Origin: [Clostridium] asparagiforme DSM 15981
GTDB taxonomy: Bacteria > Bacillota > Clostridia > Lachnospirales > Lachnospiraceae
DNA: 64,000 bases
Assembly: GCA_025149125.1 (NCBI GenBank)
Contig: CP102272.1
Location: forward strand, 2,356,001 to 2,420,000
Direction of reading: 5' to 3'
Shown here in pieces: positions 1 through 6,875 of this stretch; position 1 is the first letter of the stretch; every line of letters begins with the position of its first letter. The translations under genes were made by a program, and so were the position numbers. The notes under the pieces are model-generated. The model made no database searches, was not told where the DNA came from, and saw only the letters and a list, made by a program, of their open reading frames with translations.

Positions 1-1
1 T

Positions 2-214
2 GCCAGCGGCAGAGGTCTGTTGACCGACGGCGGCTACGGGAAACACGGACAATTCCATTACTATGAGTTCAGAGGAATGAATTTGGCGTACAAGGCTCCG
101 GTGGATGTGGTGTATAACGGAAAAACGTTGTCGTTCAACCGGCTGCATTTCCGGGGGGCCAAAGCGGTGTTGGTGGACAACTGCGGCCGTCTGTTCTGCC
201 GGGAGATCCTGTGA
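2..214 (+). CDS. C-terminal end of an unidentified protein (5' truncated by window edge)
   Basis: An open frame enters from the left edge and stops at 212-214, giving about 70 residues rich in Gly, Tyr and Phe. The frame is continuous from base 2 and the next gene follows 46 bases later with its own ribosome binding site, so this is the tail of a gene that begins outside the window. The visible part has no membrane segment and no catalytic motif I recognise. It could be the end of a carbohydrate-active or binding domain, but that is only a guess from its aromatic-rich beta-like composition. Confidence 0.6.
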   Translation, partial: ASGRGLLTDGGYGKHGQFHYYEFRGMNLAYKAPVDVVYNGKTLSFNRLHFRGAKAVLVDNCGRLFCREIL

Positions 215-260
215 GCCGGACAATCCGTATGTAAATTTGGAATATAAGGGGAGAAAAACG

Positions 261-818
261 ATGAAAAATTTCAACCGGGAATACACCGCCTTTGCGCTCT
301 GCGGCTTAAACTGCGGTCTCTGCCCGATGTATCACATGGAAAAGCCCTGCCCCGGCTGCGGGGGCGGGGAAGGAAATCAGTCCTGCGCCATCGCCCGCTG
401 CAGCCTGGAACACGGCGGCCCGGCGCACTGTTCCCAGTGCGGGGAGTTTCCATGCGCCCGGTATGAGGGGCTGACGGGGTACGATTCCTTTCTGTCCCAC
501 CGGAATATGCTGCGGGACTTGAAACGGGCGGAAGAGATGGGATATTCGGCTTACCGTGCGGAGCTGGAGGAGAAGATGGAGATTCTGCGAAAGCTGCTGC
601 TTCAGTACAACGACGGGCGGCGCAAGACATTTTTCTGCACCGCGGTCAACCTGCTGGAACTGGAGGACGCGCGGGCGGTGATGGAACAGATCGAAGCCGG
701 GACCGGGCCGGAACAGGGGCTTAAGGAGCGGGTGGCCGCGGCGGCGGACTGTTTTCTAAAGATGGCGGACAGCCGGGGGATTTCGCTGAAGCTGCGGAAA
801 AAACCGAAAAAGGCGTAG
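261..818 (+). CDS. DUF3795-type cysteine-rich protein
   Basis: This 185-residue protein begins with a cysteine-rich block: CGLNCGLCPMY at about residues 12-22, then a CPGCGGG segment and a CSQCGEFPC segment before residue 65. That layout is typical of DUF3795 proteins, small cytoplasmic proteins proposed from their cysteines to bind zinc or an iron-sulfur centre; no reaction is established. The C-terminal two thirds is helical and charged and ends in a lysine-rich tail. The ATG at 261 follows a GGGGAG-type ribosome binding site; an in-frame upstream extension overlaps the previous gene and is unlikely. The next gene starts 51 bases downstream. Family assignment is moderately sure, function unknown. 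Confidence 0.7.
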   Translation: MKNFNREYTAFALCGLNCGLCPMYHMEKPCPGCGGGEGNQSCAIARCSLEHGGPAHCSQCGEFPCARYEGLTGYDSFLSHRNMLRDLKRAEEMGYSAYRAELEEKMEILRKLLLQYNDGRRKTFFCTAVNLLELEDARAVMEQIEAGTGPEQGLKERVAAAADCFLKMADSRGISLKLRKKPKKA

Positions 819-869
819 ACGCGCCCTGGTACAGAGGGATTGTGGCGGGGGACGCAGAAAGGATTTGAT

Positions 870-1298
870 ATGGCGATTGTGATGATTTTGCTGGTGGTGG
901 TTATCGCGCTGCGGTACGTGAGCATCTTCTATTATTGCAGCGAGCTGAAAAAGGAGATAGCCCGTGCGAGGGAATCCTACAGGGGAACCGCCACCGCCCA
1001 GATTGCGGATGTGGAGGAGGAGCGCGTGGATCGCTCGACCACTTTTTATTGGCCTGTGTTCCGGTTTGAGGCGGAGGGCAGGACGTATCAGAAAACCAGC
1101 GCCATATTCAGCGATAAAAAGCACACGTACCAAACCGGGTGGTATTATGAAATCCGCTATGACTTAAACGACCCGGAGAAATTTATGCTGACGGACGACG
1201 GAGAGGTCTACGACATGGCGGGGCGGGTTTCCCGGAGCTTTGTTATGGCCATCGTCGTGGGCGGCGGGCTGGCGCTTCTGGTGGCGGCGCTGCGGTAA
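870..1298 (+). CDS. DUF3592-like membrane protein
   Basis: A 142-residue protein with one hydrophobic segment at each end (about residues 2-18 and 122-140). Between them is a soluble beta-rich domain of the type YWPVFRFEAEGRTYQ followed by a YEIRYDLNDPEKF segment. This two-helix plus extracytoplasmic-domain pattern, with a phrase about filling in a parameter-like structure from neighbouring residues, matches DUF3592 proteins, whose role is not known. The ATG at 870 has an AAAGGA ribosome binding site 7 bases upstream, which favours it over an in-frame start 30 bases earlier. It is probably in a loose operon with the flanking small genes. Confidence 0.6.
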   Translation: MAIVMILLVVVIALRYVSIFYYCSELKKEIARARESYRGTATAQIADVEEERVDRSTTFYWPVFRFEAEGRTYQKTSAIFSDKKHTYQTGWYYEIRYDLNDPEKFMLTDDGEVYDMAGRVSRSFVMAIVVGGGLALLVAALR

Positions 1299-1324
1299 TT
1301 ATTTTTGGGTCAGGAGGACGGAAC

Positions 1325-1765
1325 ATGAGTGGGAAAGCGGTGAGACCCTTTCAGGCCGGGGATCTGGATGCGGTGATGGAAATCTGGCTGAGCGCCAATT
1401 TGCAGGCCCATTCCTTCATACCGGAGGAATATTGGCGGGACAACGCCCGGGAGGTGCGCGGTCTGCTGCCGGAGGCGGCGGTTTATGTCCGGGAGGAGGA
1501 CGGAGTTCCCGTGGGCTTTATCGGGCTGCAGGAGAATTATATCGCGGGGTTGTTCGTCCGGCCAGACCGGCAGTCCGGCGGCATCGGCGGGGAACTTCTG
1601 CGGTTCGCCAAGGAGCAGAGAAACTGTCTTTGCCTGAGCGTTTACAAGAAAAATGAGCGGGCGCTGAGGTTTTACCTGCGGCAGGGCTTCCGGATCAAAG
1701 CGTGGCGGACGGATGAAAATACCGGGGAGTTGGAAGCGTCCATGCTGTGGCTGGGGGAGGGATGA
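1325..1765 (+). CDS. GNAT-family N-acetyltransferase
   Basis: A 146-residue acyl-CoA-dependent acetyltransferase. The N-terminus (VRPFQAGDLDAVMEIW) is the usual first strand and helix of the GNAT fold. The central VGFIGLQENYIAGLFVRPDRQSGGIGGELL gives the beta4 strand and the acetyl-CoA pyrophosphate loop (variant of Q/RxxGxG/A; here RQSGGIG), and YKKNERALRFYLRQGF is the typical C-terminal motif. This resembles the YjaB/YiaC-type subgroup. The substrate cannot be told. A GGAGG sequence lies upstream of ATG 1325. It sits 26 bases after the preceding gene and about 95 before an XRE regulator. Confidence 0.85.
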   Translation: MSGKAVRPFQAGDLDAVMEIWLSANLQAHSFIPEEYWRDNAREVRGLLPEAAVYVREEDGVPVGFIGLQENYIAGLFVRPDRQSGGIGGELLRFAKEQRNCLCLSVYKKNERALRFYLRQGFRIKAWRTDENTGELEASMLWLGEG

Positions 1766-1859
1766 GGGGCTGAAGTGCCGCCAGTCCCCCAACTAAACGG
1801 AGCGTTGATTGGCTTTTGCCCCATTGTCTGCTAAACTCTCAATCAGGAGGTAAACGAAC

Positions 1860-2444
1860 ATGGACTGTGTAAAAATCGGGAAGCTGATCCGCGCGCTGCG
1901 CAAGGACCAGGGGTTGACGCAAAGACAGCTGGCCGCGGCAATGAACATCAGTGAGCAGGCTGTCTCCAAGTGGGAGCGGGGATTGGGATTCCCGGACGTG
2001 TCCTTACTTCCGGAATTATCGGAGGTCCTGGGCGTCAGTCCGGAGACAGTGCTCTCCGGGGAGATGGACGCCAACGATCTGGTAGGAGGAAACATGAAGA
2101 AACTGAAATTTTACGTCTGCCCCACCTGCGGGAACCTGATAACCGCCACGGTGGAGGCGGCCGTGTCCTGCTGCGGCAAAAAGCTGCGGCCTATGGAGCT
2201 TCAGAAGGCCGGGGCGGAGGAAAAGCTCAAGGTGGAGCTGATCGAGCAGGATTATTTTATCACTACGGACCACGAGATGACCAAGGATCATTACATCACC
2301 TTTGTGGCGCTTCTGACCGGGGACAGCCTGATGCTGCGCAAGCTGTATCCCGAGTGGAACCTGCAGACGCGCATTCCACGCTTCGGCCACGGGATGCTGG
2401 TGTGGAACTGCAGCAGGCACGGGCTGTTCTGGCAGGCGCTGTAA
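1860..2444 (+). CDS. XRE-type DNA-binding domain fused to a desulfoferrodoxin / superoxide-reductase-like domain
   Basis: Residues 4-65 form a Cro/C1-type helix-turn-helix (IGKLIRALRKDQGLTQRQLA; NISEQAVSKWERG). From about residue 79 the chain looks like desulfoferrodoxin. It has C87-x2-C90 and C104-C105, matching the FeCys4 desulforedoxin knuckle, then H138, H144 and H177 and a CSRHGLFW motif (C184, H187) resembling the Cys/His ligands of the superoxide reductase iron site. In that enzyme family the centre II iron is held by four His and one Cys; enough candidates are present here, but the spacing was not checked against an alignment. My inference is a redox- or metal-responsive regulator, or a reductase with an attached DNA-binding domain. 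Start ATG 1860 follows AGGAGG. No partner gene is obvious; a hairpin follows the stop. Confidence 0.75.
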   Translation: MDCVKIGKLIRALRKDQGLTQRQLAAAMNISEQAVSKWERGLGFPDVSLLPELSEVLGVSPETVLSGEMDANDLVGGNMKKLKFYVCPTCGNLITATVEAAVSCCGKKLRPMELQKAGAEEKLKVELIEQDYFITTDHEMTKDHYITFVALLTGDSLMLRKLYPEWNLQTRIPRFGHGMLVWNCSRHGLFWQAL

Positions 2445-2471
2445 ATCAGACCGTAAAATTGAAAACGAGAA

Positions 2472-2516
2472 ATGAGGGCGTTAAGACCGCGGAAGGCGGT
2501 TTTGACGCCCTCGTTG
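2472..2516 (+). terminator. Hairpin after the XRE-reductase gene
   Basis: GAGGGCGT at the left pairs with ACGCCCTC at the right, with an inner CCGC/GGCGG pairing and a short TTTT inside the right arm. It lies just after the stop codon at 2444. There is no good downstream T run, so termination strength is uncertain. Confidence 0.5.
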
Positions 2517-2580
2517 CGTTCCGGCGGCGGACACACGCTAAAGACGGATGCCTGCGTTTTCATGTATTTTCCGGAACTGG

Positions 2581-2643
2581 TTGATTTTACCAGCGTTATG
2601 TGATAAAATACATAACGATCGTTATTCTTAAAAAAGAATAACG
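2581..2643 (+). promoter_or_regulatory. Promoter with two overlapping palindromic operators upstream of the metal-chelate ABC operon
   Basis: A -35 like TTGATT (2581-2586) and a -10 like TAAAAT (2604-2609) are 17 bases apart. Immediately downstream are two overlapping perfect palindromes: ATAACGATCGTTAT (2612-2625), and CGTTATTCTT / AAGAATAACG separated by AAAA (2620-2643). A dyad at this position relative to a promoter is where a repressor such as a metal-responsive regulator would sit. The identity of the regulator is not known, and the sequence is not a classical Fur box. Confidence 0.6.
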
Positions 2644-2679
2644 ATAAACAAATCGAATCTACAAAAATGGAGGAGAAGC

Positions 2680-3945
2680 ATGAGAAAAAATTTTAGGGTA
2701 TTGGGAACCGTATTCGCGTTGGCGCTGGCCGTGACGGCAGGCTGCGCGGCGACGGGAGGAACCGTGCAGTCGTCCGTTACGCCTAAGACCCAGGCGGAAA
2801 CGGCCGTCGAACCGGGGAAAGAGACGGCCGCCGGGGGGCAGTCGGGGAGCGGGAACCAGACGGAGAGCGGAAATCAGGCGGGGAGCGGTACCCGGACGGA
2901 GAGCGGGACCCAGACGGAGAGCGGGACTCATACAGAAAGCGCATCCCTGACGGAAAAACCGGTAAAAGATATGGCGGGGCGCGATATCCAGGTGCCGGAT
3001 GTGGTGAAATCGGTGTACTCCACCAGCCCGGTGGGAACCAATTTCATGTACACGTTTGACGACAGGATGGTGGCCGGTCTCAACGTGGATCTCTCCGATG
3101 AGGAGAAACGCTTTACTGCAGAATATTACCAGAATCTTCCAAATCTTGGCGGCTGGTACGGCAAGGGTAATGAGGGGAATATAGAGGAAATCATCAAGGC
3201 GGACCCGGACCTGGTTCTGGCCTCCGGAGTGGACCAGCCCAGCATCGACACTGCAGACCAGCTTCAGGAAAAGCTGGGAATTCCCGTGGTGCTGATCGAC
3301 ACGGATTTTGATTCCATGGCCGAGTCTTACCGCTTTGTGGGCCGGATCACCGGCAATGTGGAGCGGGGCGAGAAACTGGCCGCGTACACGGAGGAAACCA
3401 TTCAAAGGGCCAGGGAGATCACCGCTTCCATCCCGGAGGACAAGCGCGTGACCGTGTATTACGCGGAGGAGGCCCTGGGGCTGAACACAGACCCATCCGG
3501 CTCTCCCCATTCCCGCCTGATCGACCTGTGCGGCGGAATCAATGTGGCGGACTGCGAGATTTCCCCGGGATACGGGAGGACCGAGGTGTCCATGGAGCAG
3601 GTGATCGCCTGGGATCCCCAGTTTATCATCGCCTGCGTGGACAACGGTTCTGCAGATTCCGGCAGCTACAGCGCGATTATGAACAATTCCCAGTGGGCCG
3701 TGATCCGGGCGGTGAAGGACGGCCATGTGTATGAGACACCGACCGTGCCCCAGAACTGGTTCGACCGTCCGCCCAGCGTAAATACCATCATCGGGATCAA
3801 GTGGGTGCAGAACCTGCTGTATCCGGAATACACGGATTACAGTATTAAGGAGGAGACAAAGGCGTTTTATTCCCTGTTTTACCACTATGATCTGAGCGAC
3901 GGCGAGGTGGACAGCCTTCTGGCCCGATCGCTGAGAGCGCAGTGA
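2680..3945 (+). CDS. Metal-chelate/cobalamin-type ABC transporter substrate-binding lipoprotein
   Basis: A 421-residue lipoprotein with a signal peptide ending in the lipobox VTAGC, so Cys22 would be acylated and anchored outside the membrane. Residues about 30-95 are a low-complexity Ser/Thr/Gly/Glu linker built partly from a repeated six-residue unit. The remainder is a class III periplasmic-binding fold of the FepB/BtuF kind: it opens with a KDMAGRDIQVP strand typical of iron-complex binding proteins, then has the IIKADPDLVLASG and QLQEKLGIPVVLID segments. The downstream permease and ATPase are of the FecCD/FecE type, supporting uptake of an iron-siderophore, haem, cobalamin or similar chelate; the ligand cannot be decided. 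ATG 2680 follows GGAGG. Expression is probably controlled by the palindromes at 2612-2643. Confidence 0.85.
   Translation: MRKNFRVLGTVFALALAVTAGCAATGGTVQSSVTPKTQAETAVEPGKETAAGGQSGSGNQTESGNQAGSGTRTESGTQTESGTHTESASLTEKPVKDMAGRDIQVPDVVKSVYSTSPVGTNFMYTFDDRMVAGLNVDLSDEEKRFTAEYYQNLPNLGGWYGKGNEGNIEEIIKADPDLVLASGVDQPSIDTADQLQEKLGIPVVLIDTDFDSMAESYRFVGRITGNVERGEKLAAYTEETIQRAREITASIPEDKRVTVYYAEEALGLNTDPSGSPHSRLIDLCGGINVADCEISPGYGRTEVSMEQVIAWDPQFIIACVDNGSADSGSYSAIMNNSQWAVIRAVKDGHVYETPTVPQNWFDRPPSVNTIIGIKWVQNLLYPEYTDYSIKEETKAFYSLFYHYDLSDGEVDSLLARSLRAQ
2851..2940 (+). repeat. Five tandem 18-bp units within the lipoprotein linker
   Basis: Units begin at 2851, 2869, 2887, 2905 and 2923, each of the form GG-x-x-C-C-x-G-A-C-G-G-A-G-A-G-C with a few changes, and encode a repeated Gly-x-x-Thr-Glu-Ser-like hexapeptide (residues 58-87). 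The array keeps the frame and lies in the flexible linker between lipid anchor and binding domain, so copy number can change without harming the fold. Confidence 0.8.
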
Positions 3946-3946
3946 T

Positions 3947-4243
3947 ATGGCGGAGAGTGGGCGGGAACGTTTCGCGCTGTCATGGCGGGCGGTTTTGGAG
4001 CGCTGTCCTTATGCGGAGGATTTTTTTCAGACCAGCGGGCTGGGAGATATGGATTTTTCTCCCCCCTCCCTGGATCGGGATATAGAGGCGCCGGATGAGG
4101 ATATCCTGGACGACGTGGGGATTTCCTGGGAGATGGACCGGAGCTGGGAGTGGGGCCGGCGGGCAGATGCCTGCGGTTCACCATGCCCTCCGTCCTGTGT
4201 TCCTGCTGTCTGGGGGAGACCCGGATGGGCGAGGCGTATTTGA
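3947..4243 (+). CDS. Small DUF1858-like protein, possibly frameshifted
   Basis: Encodes 98 residues. The first 60 (VLERCPYAEDFFQTSGLGDMDF, then a DEDILDDVGISWE segment) resemble the short helical DUF1858/ScdA-N type domain often seen beside redox and metal proteins. After about residue 70 the translation becomes Cys/Pro/Trp/Arg-rich and unnatural, as if read out of frame. Another frame continues more plausibly through MGEAYLKGNYKKMKRD to a stop at 4273-4275, just 3 bases before the permease start. Either the gene is frameshifted, or two tiny overlapping genes exist. It is placed between binding protein and permease in the same operon, so the product, if functional, probably helps in handling the transported chelate. 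Confidence 0.45.
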   Translation: MAESGRERFALSWRAVLERCPYAEDFFQTSGLGDMDFSPPSLDRDIEAPDEDILDDVGISWEMDRSWEWGRRADACGSPCPPSCVPAVWGRPGWARRI

Positions 4244-4278
4244 AGGGCAACTATAAAAAGATGAAGCGGGATTGAGGT

Positions 4279-5316
4279 GTGGAACCGATGAGAGAGGAAA
4301 TGGACGAGATGCTGGAGCGGGAGGGGAGCCGGGCATGGATCAGGCTTCTGCTCTTATTCCTGCTGCTGGCGGTTGGGTTTATCATGTCCCTGGCGGTGGG
4401 GCGCTATTACATACCGGTGTCGGAACTGTTCACCGCCTTTACCGGAGGACGGGTGCCGGATAAGACCGGACAGGTTCTGATGGTGGTCCGCCTGCCCAGG
4501 GTGCTGGCGGCCGTGCTGGTGGGAGGCGCCATGTCGGTGTCCGGCGCGGCGTATCAGGGGATGTTTAAGAATCCGCTGGTTTCTCCTGATATTCTGGGCT
4601 CCTCCGCGGGCGCCGGTTTTGGAGCCGCCCTGGCGATTTTGCTGTCCTTCGGCGTGGCGGGGATCAAGGGGGCGGCATTTTTCTTCGGCCTGTTCGCGGT
4701 GTTTATCACCTGGCTGATCAGCCGCCGGTTCGGAAAGGGGGACGACAGCCTGTTCCTGCTGATTCTGGGCGGGATCATCGTATCCAACCTGTTTCAATCC
4801 CTGATCTCGCTGGTGAAATACGCCGCGGACCCCACGGACAAGCTGCCGGCCATCACCTTCTGGCTCATGGGCAGTCTGTCCAAAGCGGTGATGAAGGACG
4901 TGCAGGTGATGTTTGTGCCCTTTGTGCTCTGCACGGCGGTGCTGGTGTTCTGCGCGGGCCGTCTGAACATCCTGGCCCTCGGGGAGGAGGAAGCCAGGAC
5001 ACTGGGGATCAATACGGGGCTTTTGCAGGTGGCGGTGATCGTCACAGCCACGGTTTTGACCGCTTTTTGCGTGTCCCTCTGCGGTATGATCGGCTGGGTG
5101 GGGCTGGTGATTCCCCATCTGGCCCGGATGATGGTGGGGCCCAACTTTAAAGTGTTGCTGCCCGCCTCCCTGCTGTTGGGCAGCAGTTACCTGCTGATCA
5201 TGGACGACCTGTGCCGCAGCGCGTTTGCGGTGGAGATACCCCTGGGAATCATTACCTCCCTGGCCGGGCTCCCGTTCTTTCTCTATTTGCTGACCAGGCA
5301 GAACAAAGGATGGTGA
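4279..5316 (+). CDS. FecCD-family ABC transporter permease
   Basis: A 345-residue integral membrane protein with around nine or ten hydrophobic helices. Diagnostic FecCD/BtuC segments are RLPRVLAAVLVGGAMSVSGA, YQGMFKNPLVSPDILGSSAGAGFGA, LGGIIVSNLF and, near the end, GMIGWVGLVIPHLARM, the cytoplasmic loop that couples to the ATPase. The protein forms the channel of the uptake system whose lipoprotein precedes it and whose ATPase follows. GTG at 4279 and ATG at 4288 are both possible starts; the N-terminal acidic tail MREEMDEMLE looks genuine either way. The stop overlaps the region of the ATPase ribosome binding site, consistent with coupled translation. Confidence 0.9.
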   Translation: MEPMREEMDEMLEREGSRAWIRLLLLFLLLAVGFIMSLAVGRYYIPVSELFTAFTGGRVPDKTGQVLMVVRLPRVLAAVLVGGAMSVSGAAYQGMFKNPLVSPDILGSSAGAGFGAALAILLSFGVAGIKGAAFFFGLFAVFITWLISRRFGKGDDSLFLLILGGIIVSNLFQSLISLVKYAADPTDKLPAITFWLMGSLSKAVMKDVQVMFVPFVLCTAVLVFCAGRLNILALGEEEARTLGINTGLLQVAVIVTATVLTAFCVSLCGMIGWVGLVIPHLARMMVGPNFKVLLPASLLLGSSYLLIMDDLCRSAFAVEIPLGIITSLAGLPFFLYLLTRQNKGW

Positions 5317-5321
5317 TTTGG

Positions 5322-6098
5322 ATGATTCGGACGGAAAAGCTCTGCTGCGGTTACGGCAGCAGGATGGTTCTGCAAAATGTCAGCCTCTCTATGGAGGCGG
5401 GGGAGCTGTGGTGCGTGCTGGGCGCCAACGGAGTGGGGAAAAGCACGCTGTTCAAAACGCTTCTGGGGCTTTTAAAGCCCATGGGCGGGACTGTGCTTGT
5501 GGACGGCAGGCCCGTGGAGCAGTGGAGCCGGGCGGAATTTGCGCGCCGTGTGTCCTATGTGCCTCAGGGGCATACGCCGCCGTTCCCGTTTAAGGTGTGG
5601 GAGGTGACGGCCATGGGGCGGAATCCCTACCAGCGGGGCATAGGCCGCCTGTCGCGGGAGGACCGGCGAGTTGTGGCGGAAGCCCTGGAAATTCTGGGAA
5701 TCGAACGGCTGGCCGGGGAAATTTACACCAGGATCAGCGGAGGGGAGCGGCAGTTGACGCTTCTGGCCCGGGCGATTGCCCAACAGACGCCGGTGATGTT
5801 TTTGGACGAACCGGTGTCCAACCTGGATTTTGGCAACCACGCCCGGGTGCTCAGGCATGTGCGGGATCTGACGGCCATGGGCAAGACCGTGGTCATGACC
5901 ACCCACTGCCCGGACCACGCCTTTTTTCCGGAGAGCCGGGTGGTGCTGCTGGACCGCGGCGGCGTGATCTGCACGGGCAGGGGCACGGATGTGGTGACGG
6001 AGAAATTGATCCGCAGGATGTACGGTGTGGACAATCGGATCGTGGTGCTGAACCGCGGAGACGGGGAGGCGGAGCGGGTCTGCGTGGCCGATTGCTGA
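5322..6098 (+). CDS. FecE/BtuD-type ABC transporter ATP-binding protein
   Basis: A 258-residue ATPase with Walker A GANGVGKST near residues 34-42, a Q-loop in SYVPQGH, the signature ISGGERQ, Walker B VMFLDEP followed by the D-loop SNLD, and the switch His in TTHCPDHAF. These features and the size fit the iron-chelate/cobalamin importer ATPases. I chose ATG 5322, which has AAAGGA about 11 bases upstream; in-frame ATG 5310 and GTG 5313 would overlap the permease stop. It powers the permease encoded immediately upstream and sits in the operon 2680-6771. Confidence 0.9.
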   Translation: MIRTEKLCCGYGSRMVLQNVSLSMEAGELWCVLGANGVGKSTLFKTLLGLLKPMGGTVLVDGRPVEQWSRAEFARRVSYVPQGHTPPFPFKVWEVTAMGRNPYQRGIGRLSREDRRVVAEALEILGIERLAGEIYTRISGGERQLTLLARAIAQQTPVMFLDEPVSNLDFGNHARVLRHVRDLTAMGKTVVMTTHCPDHAFFPESRVVLLDRGGVICTGRGTDVVTEKLIRRMYGVDNRIVVLNRGDGEAERVCVADC

Positions 6099-6141
6099 GG
6101 GCGGATGGAAATGGATCGGAATGCGAAAGGAGAAAGGCAGG

Positions 6142-6771
6142 ATGGAGAAGATAGACTTTACGAACCCGGACTATGAATTCGACGATATTGCGGAGCAGGT
6201 GTTTTATCCCATCTATGATGTGATCGCACAGGACCTGCTGGAGGAGACGGGAATCGTCTCCGGGTCCATGCTGGACGTGGGCTGCGGGGGCGGCCATCTG
6301 GGCTTTGCAGTGATGGGAAAGTCGGATTTGACAGGGGATTTTGTGGACATCAACGCCACGGCCGTAAGGCTGGCTGAGGAGCGGTCAAAACGGCTGGGGG
6401 TCTGGGAGCGCAGCCGGTTTTACCGGGCGGATGTGGTCTCGCTGCCCTTTGAGGACCAGTCCTTTGACCTGGTGATCAGCCGCGGTTCTATGTTTTTCTG
6501 GGAGGACCAGGAGCGGGCGTTCTCAGAGATTCTGAGGGTTTTAAAGCCGGGCGGCAAGACCTACATCGGCGGCGGACTGGGCAGGCCCTGGCAGCGCAAA
6601 GCCATTATGGAGCGGATGGACGAGCTGGGCCTGGTCTGCATGGGCCGTCAGAAGGACGCCTCCATGGCGCTTACGGACGGGGAATACCGGAGTCTGGCAG
6701 AACGGCTGGGACGCCCGCTGTCCATCGTGGACGACGAGGAGCGCGGGCATTGGCTGGTTTTTGAGGGATGA
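6142..6771 (+). CDS. Class I SAM-dependent methyltransferase associated with the chelate importer
   Basis: A 209-residue methyltransferase with the SAM-binding motif I LDVGCGGGHLG around residues 45-55, an acidic residue after strand two (GDFVDINATAV), a motif II/III region FEDQSFDLVISRGSMFFW, and the typical EILRVLKPGGKTYIGGGLG segment. The substrate is not evident. AAAGGAG lies 10 bases before ATG 6142, so this is preferred over ATG 6121. It is separated from the ATPase by only 43 bases and reads the same way, which suggests that the imported compound, or a chelator, is methylated. That link is inference from gene order only. Confidence 0.85.
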   Translation: MEKIDFTNPDYEFDDIAEQVFYPIYDVIAQDLLEETGIVSGSMLDVGCGGGHLGFAVMGKSDLTGDFVDINATAVRLAEERSKRLGVWERSRFYRADVVSLPFEDQSFDLVISRGSMFFWEDQERAFSEILRVLKPGGKTYIGGGLGRPWQRKAIMERMDELGLVCMGRQKDASMALTDGEYRSLAERLGRPLSIVDDEERGHWLVFEG

Positions 6772-6811
6772 GAGCGGGAAAAATGTTAGAGAGCAGGTAT
6801 TTTAGAGAGTA

Positions 6812-6856
6812 AGCGGGCGGAGCCTGCGGTCAATGGATCGCAGGCCCCGCCCGTTT
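6812..6856. terminator. Bidirectional terminator between the methyltransferase and lactonase genes
   Basis: GCGGGCGGAGCCTGCG at the left pairs with CGCAGGCCCCGCCCG at the right around a ten-base loop. It sits between two convergent genes, so it can serve both. T and A tracts flanking the stem are short. Confidence 0.75.
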
Positions 6857-6875
6857 GCCGGTGCGCCCGGCGTTT

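Noticed and set aside
2680..3945. Antisense 408-residue open frame (His/Leu/Arg-rich)
   Set aside because: No plausible domain and fully opposite to a clear lipoprotein gene.
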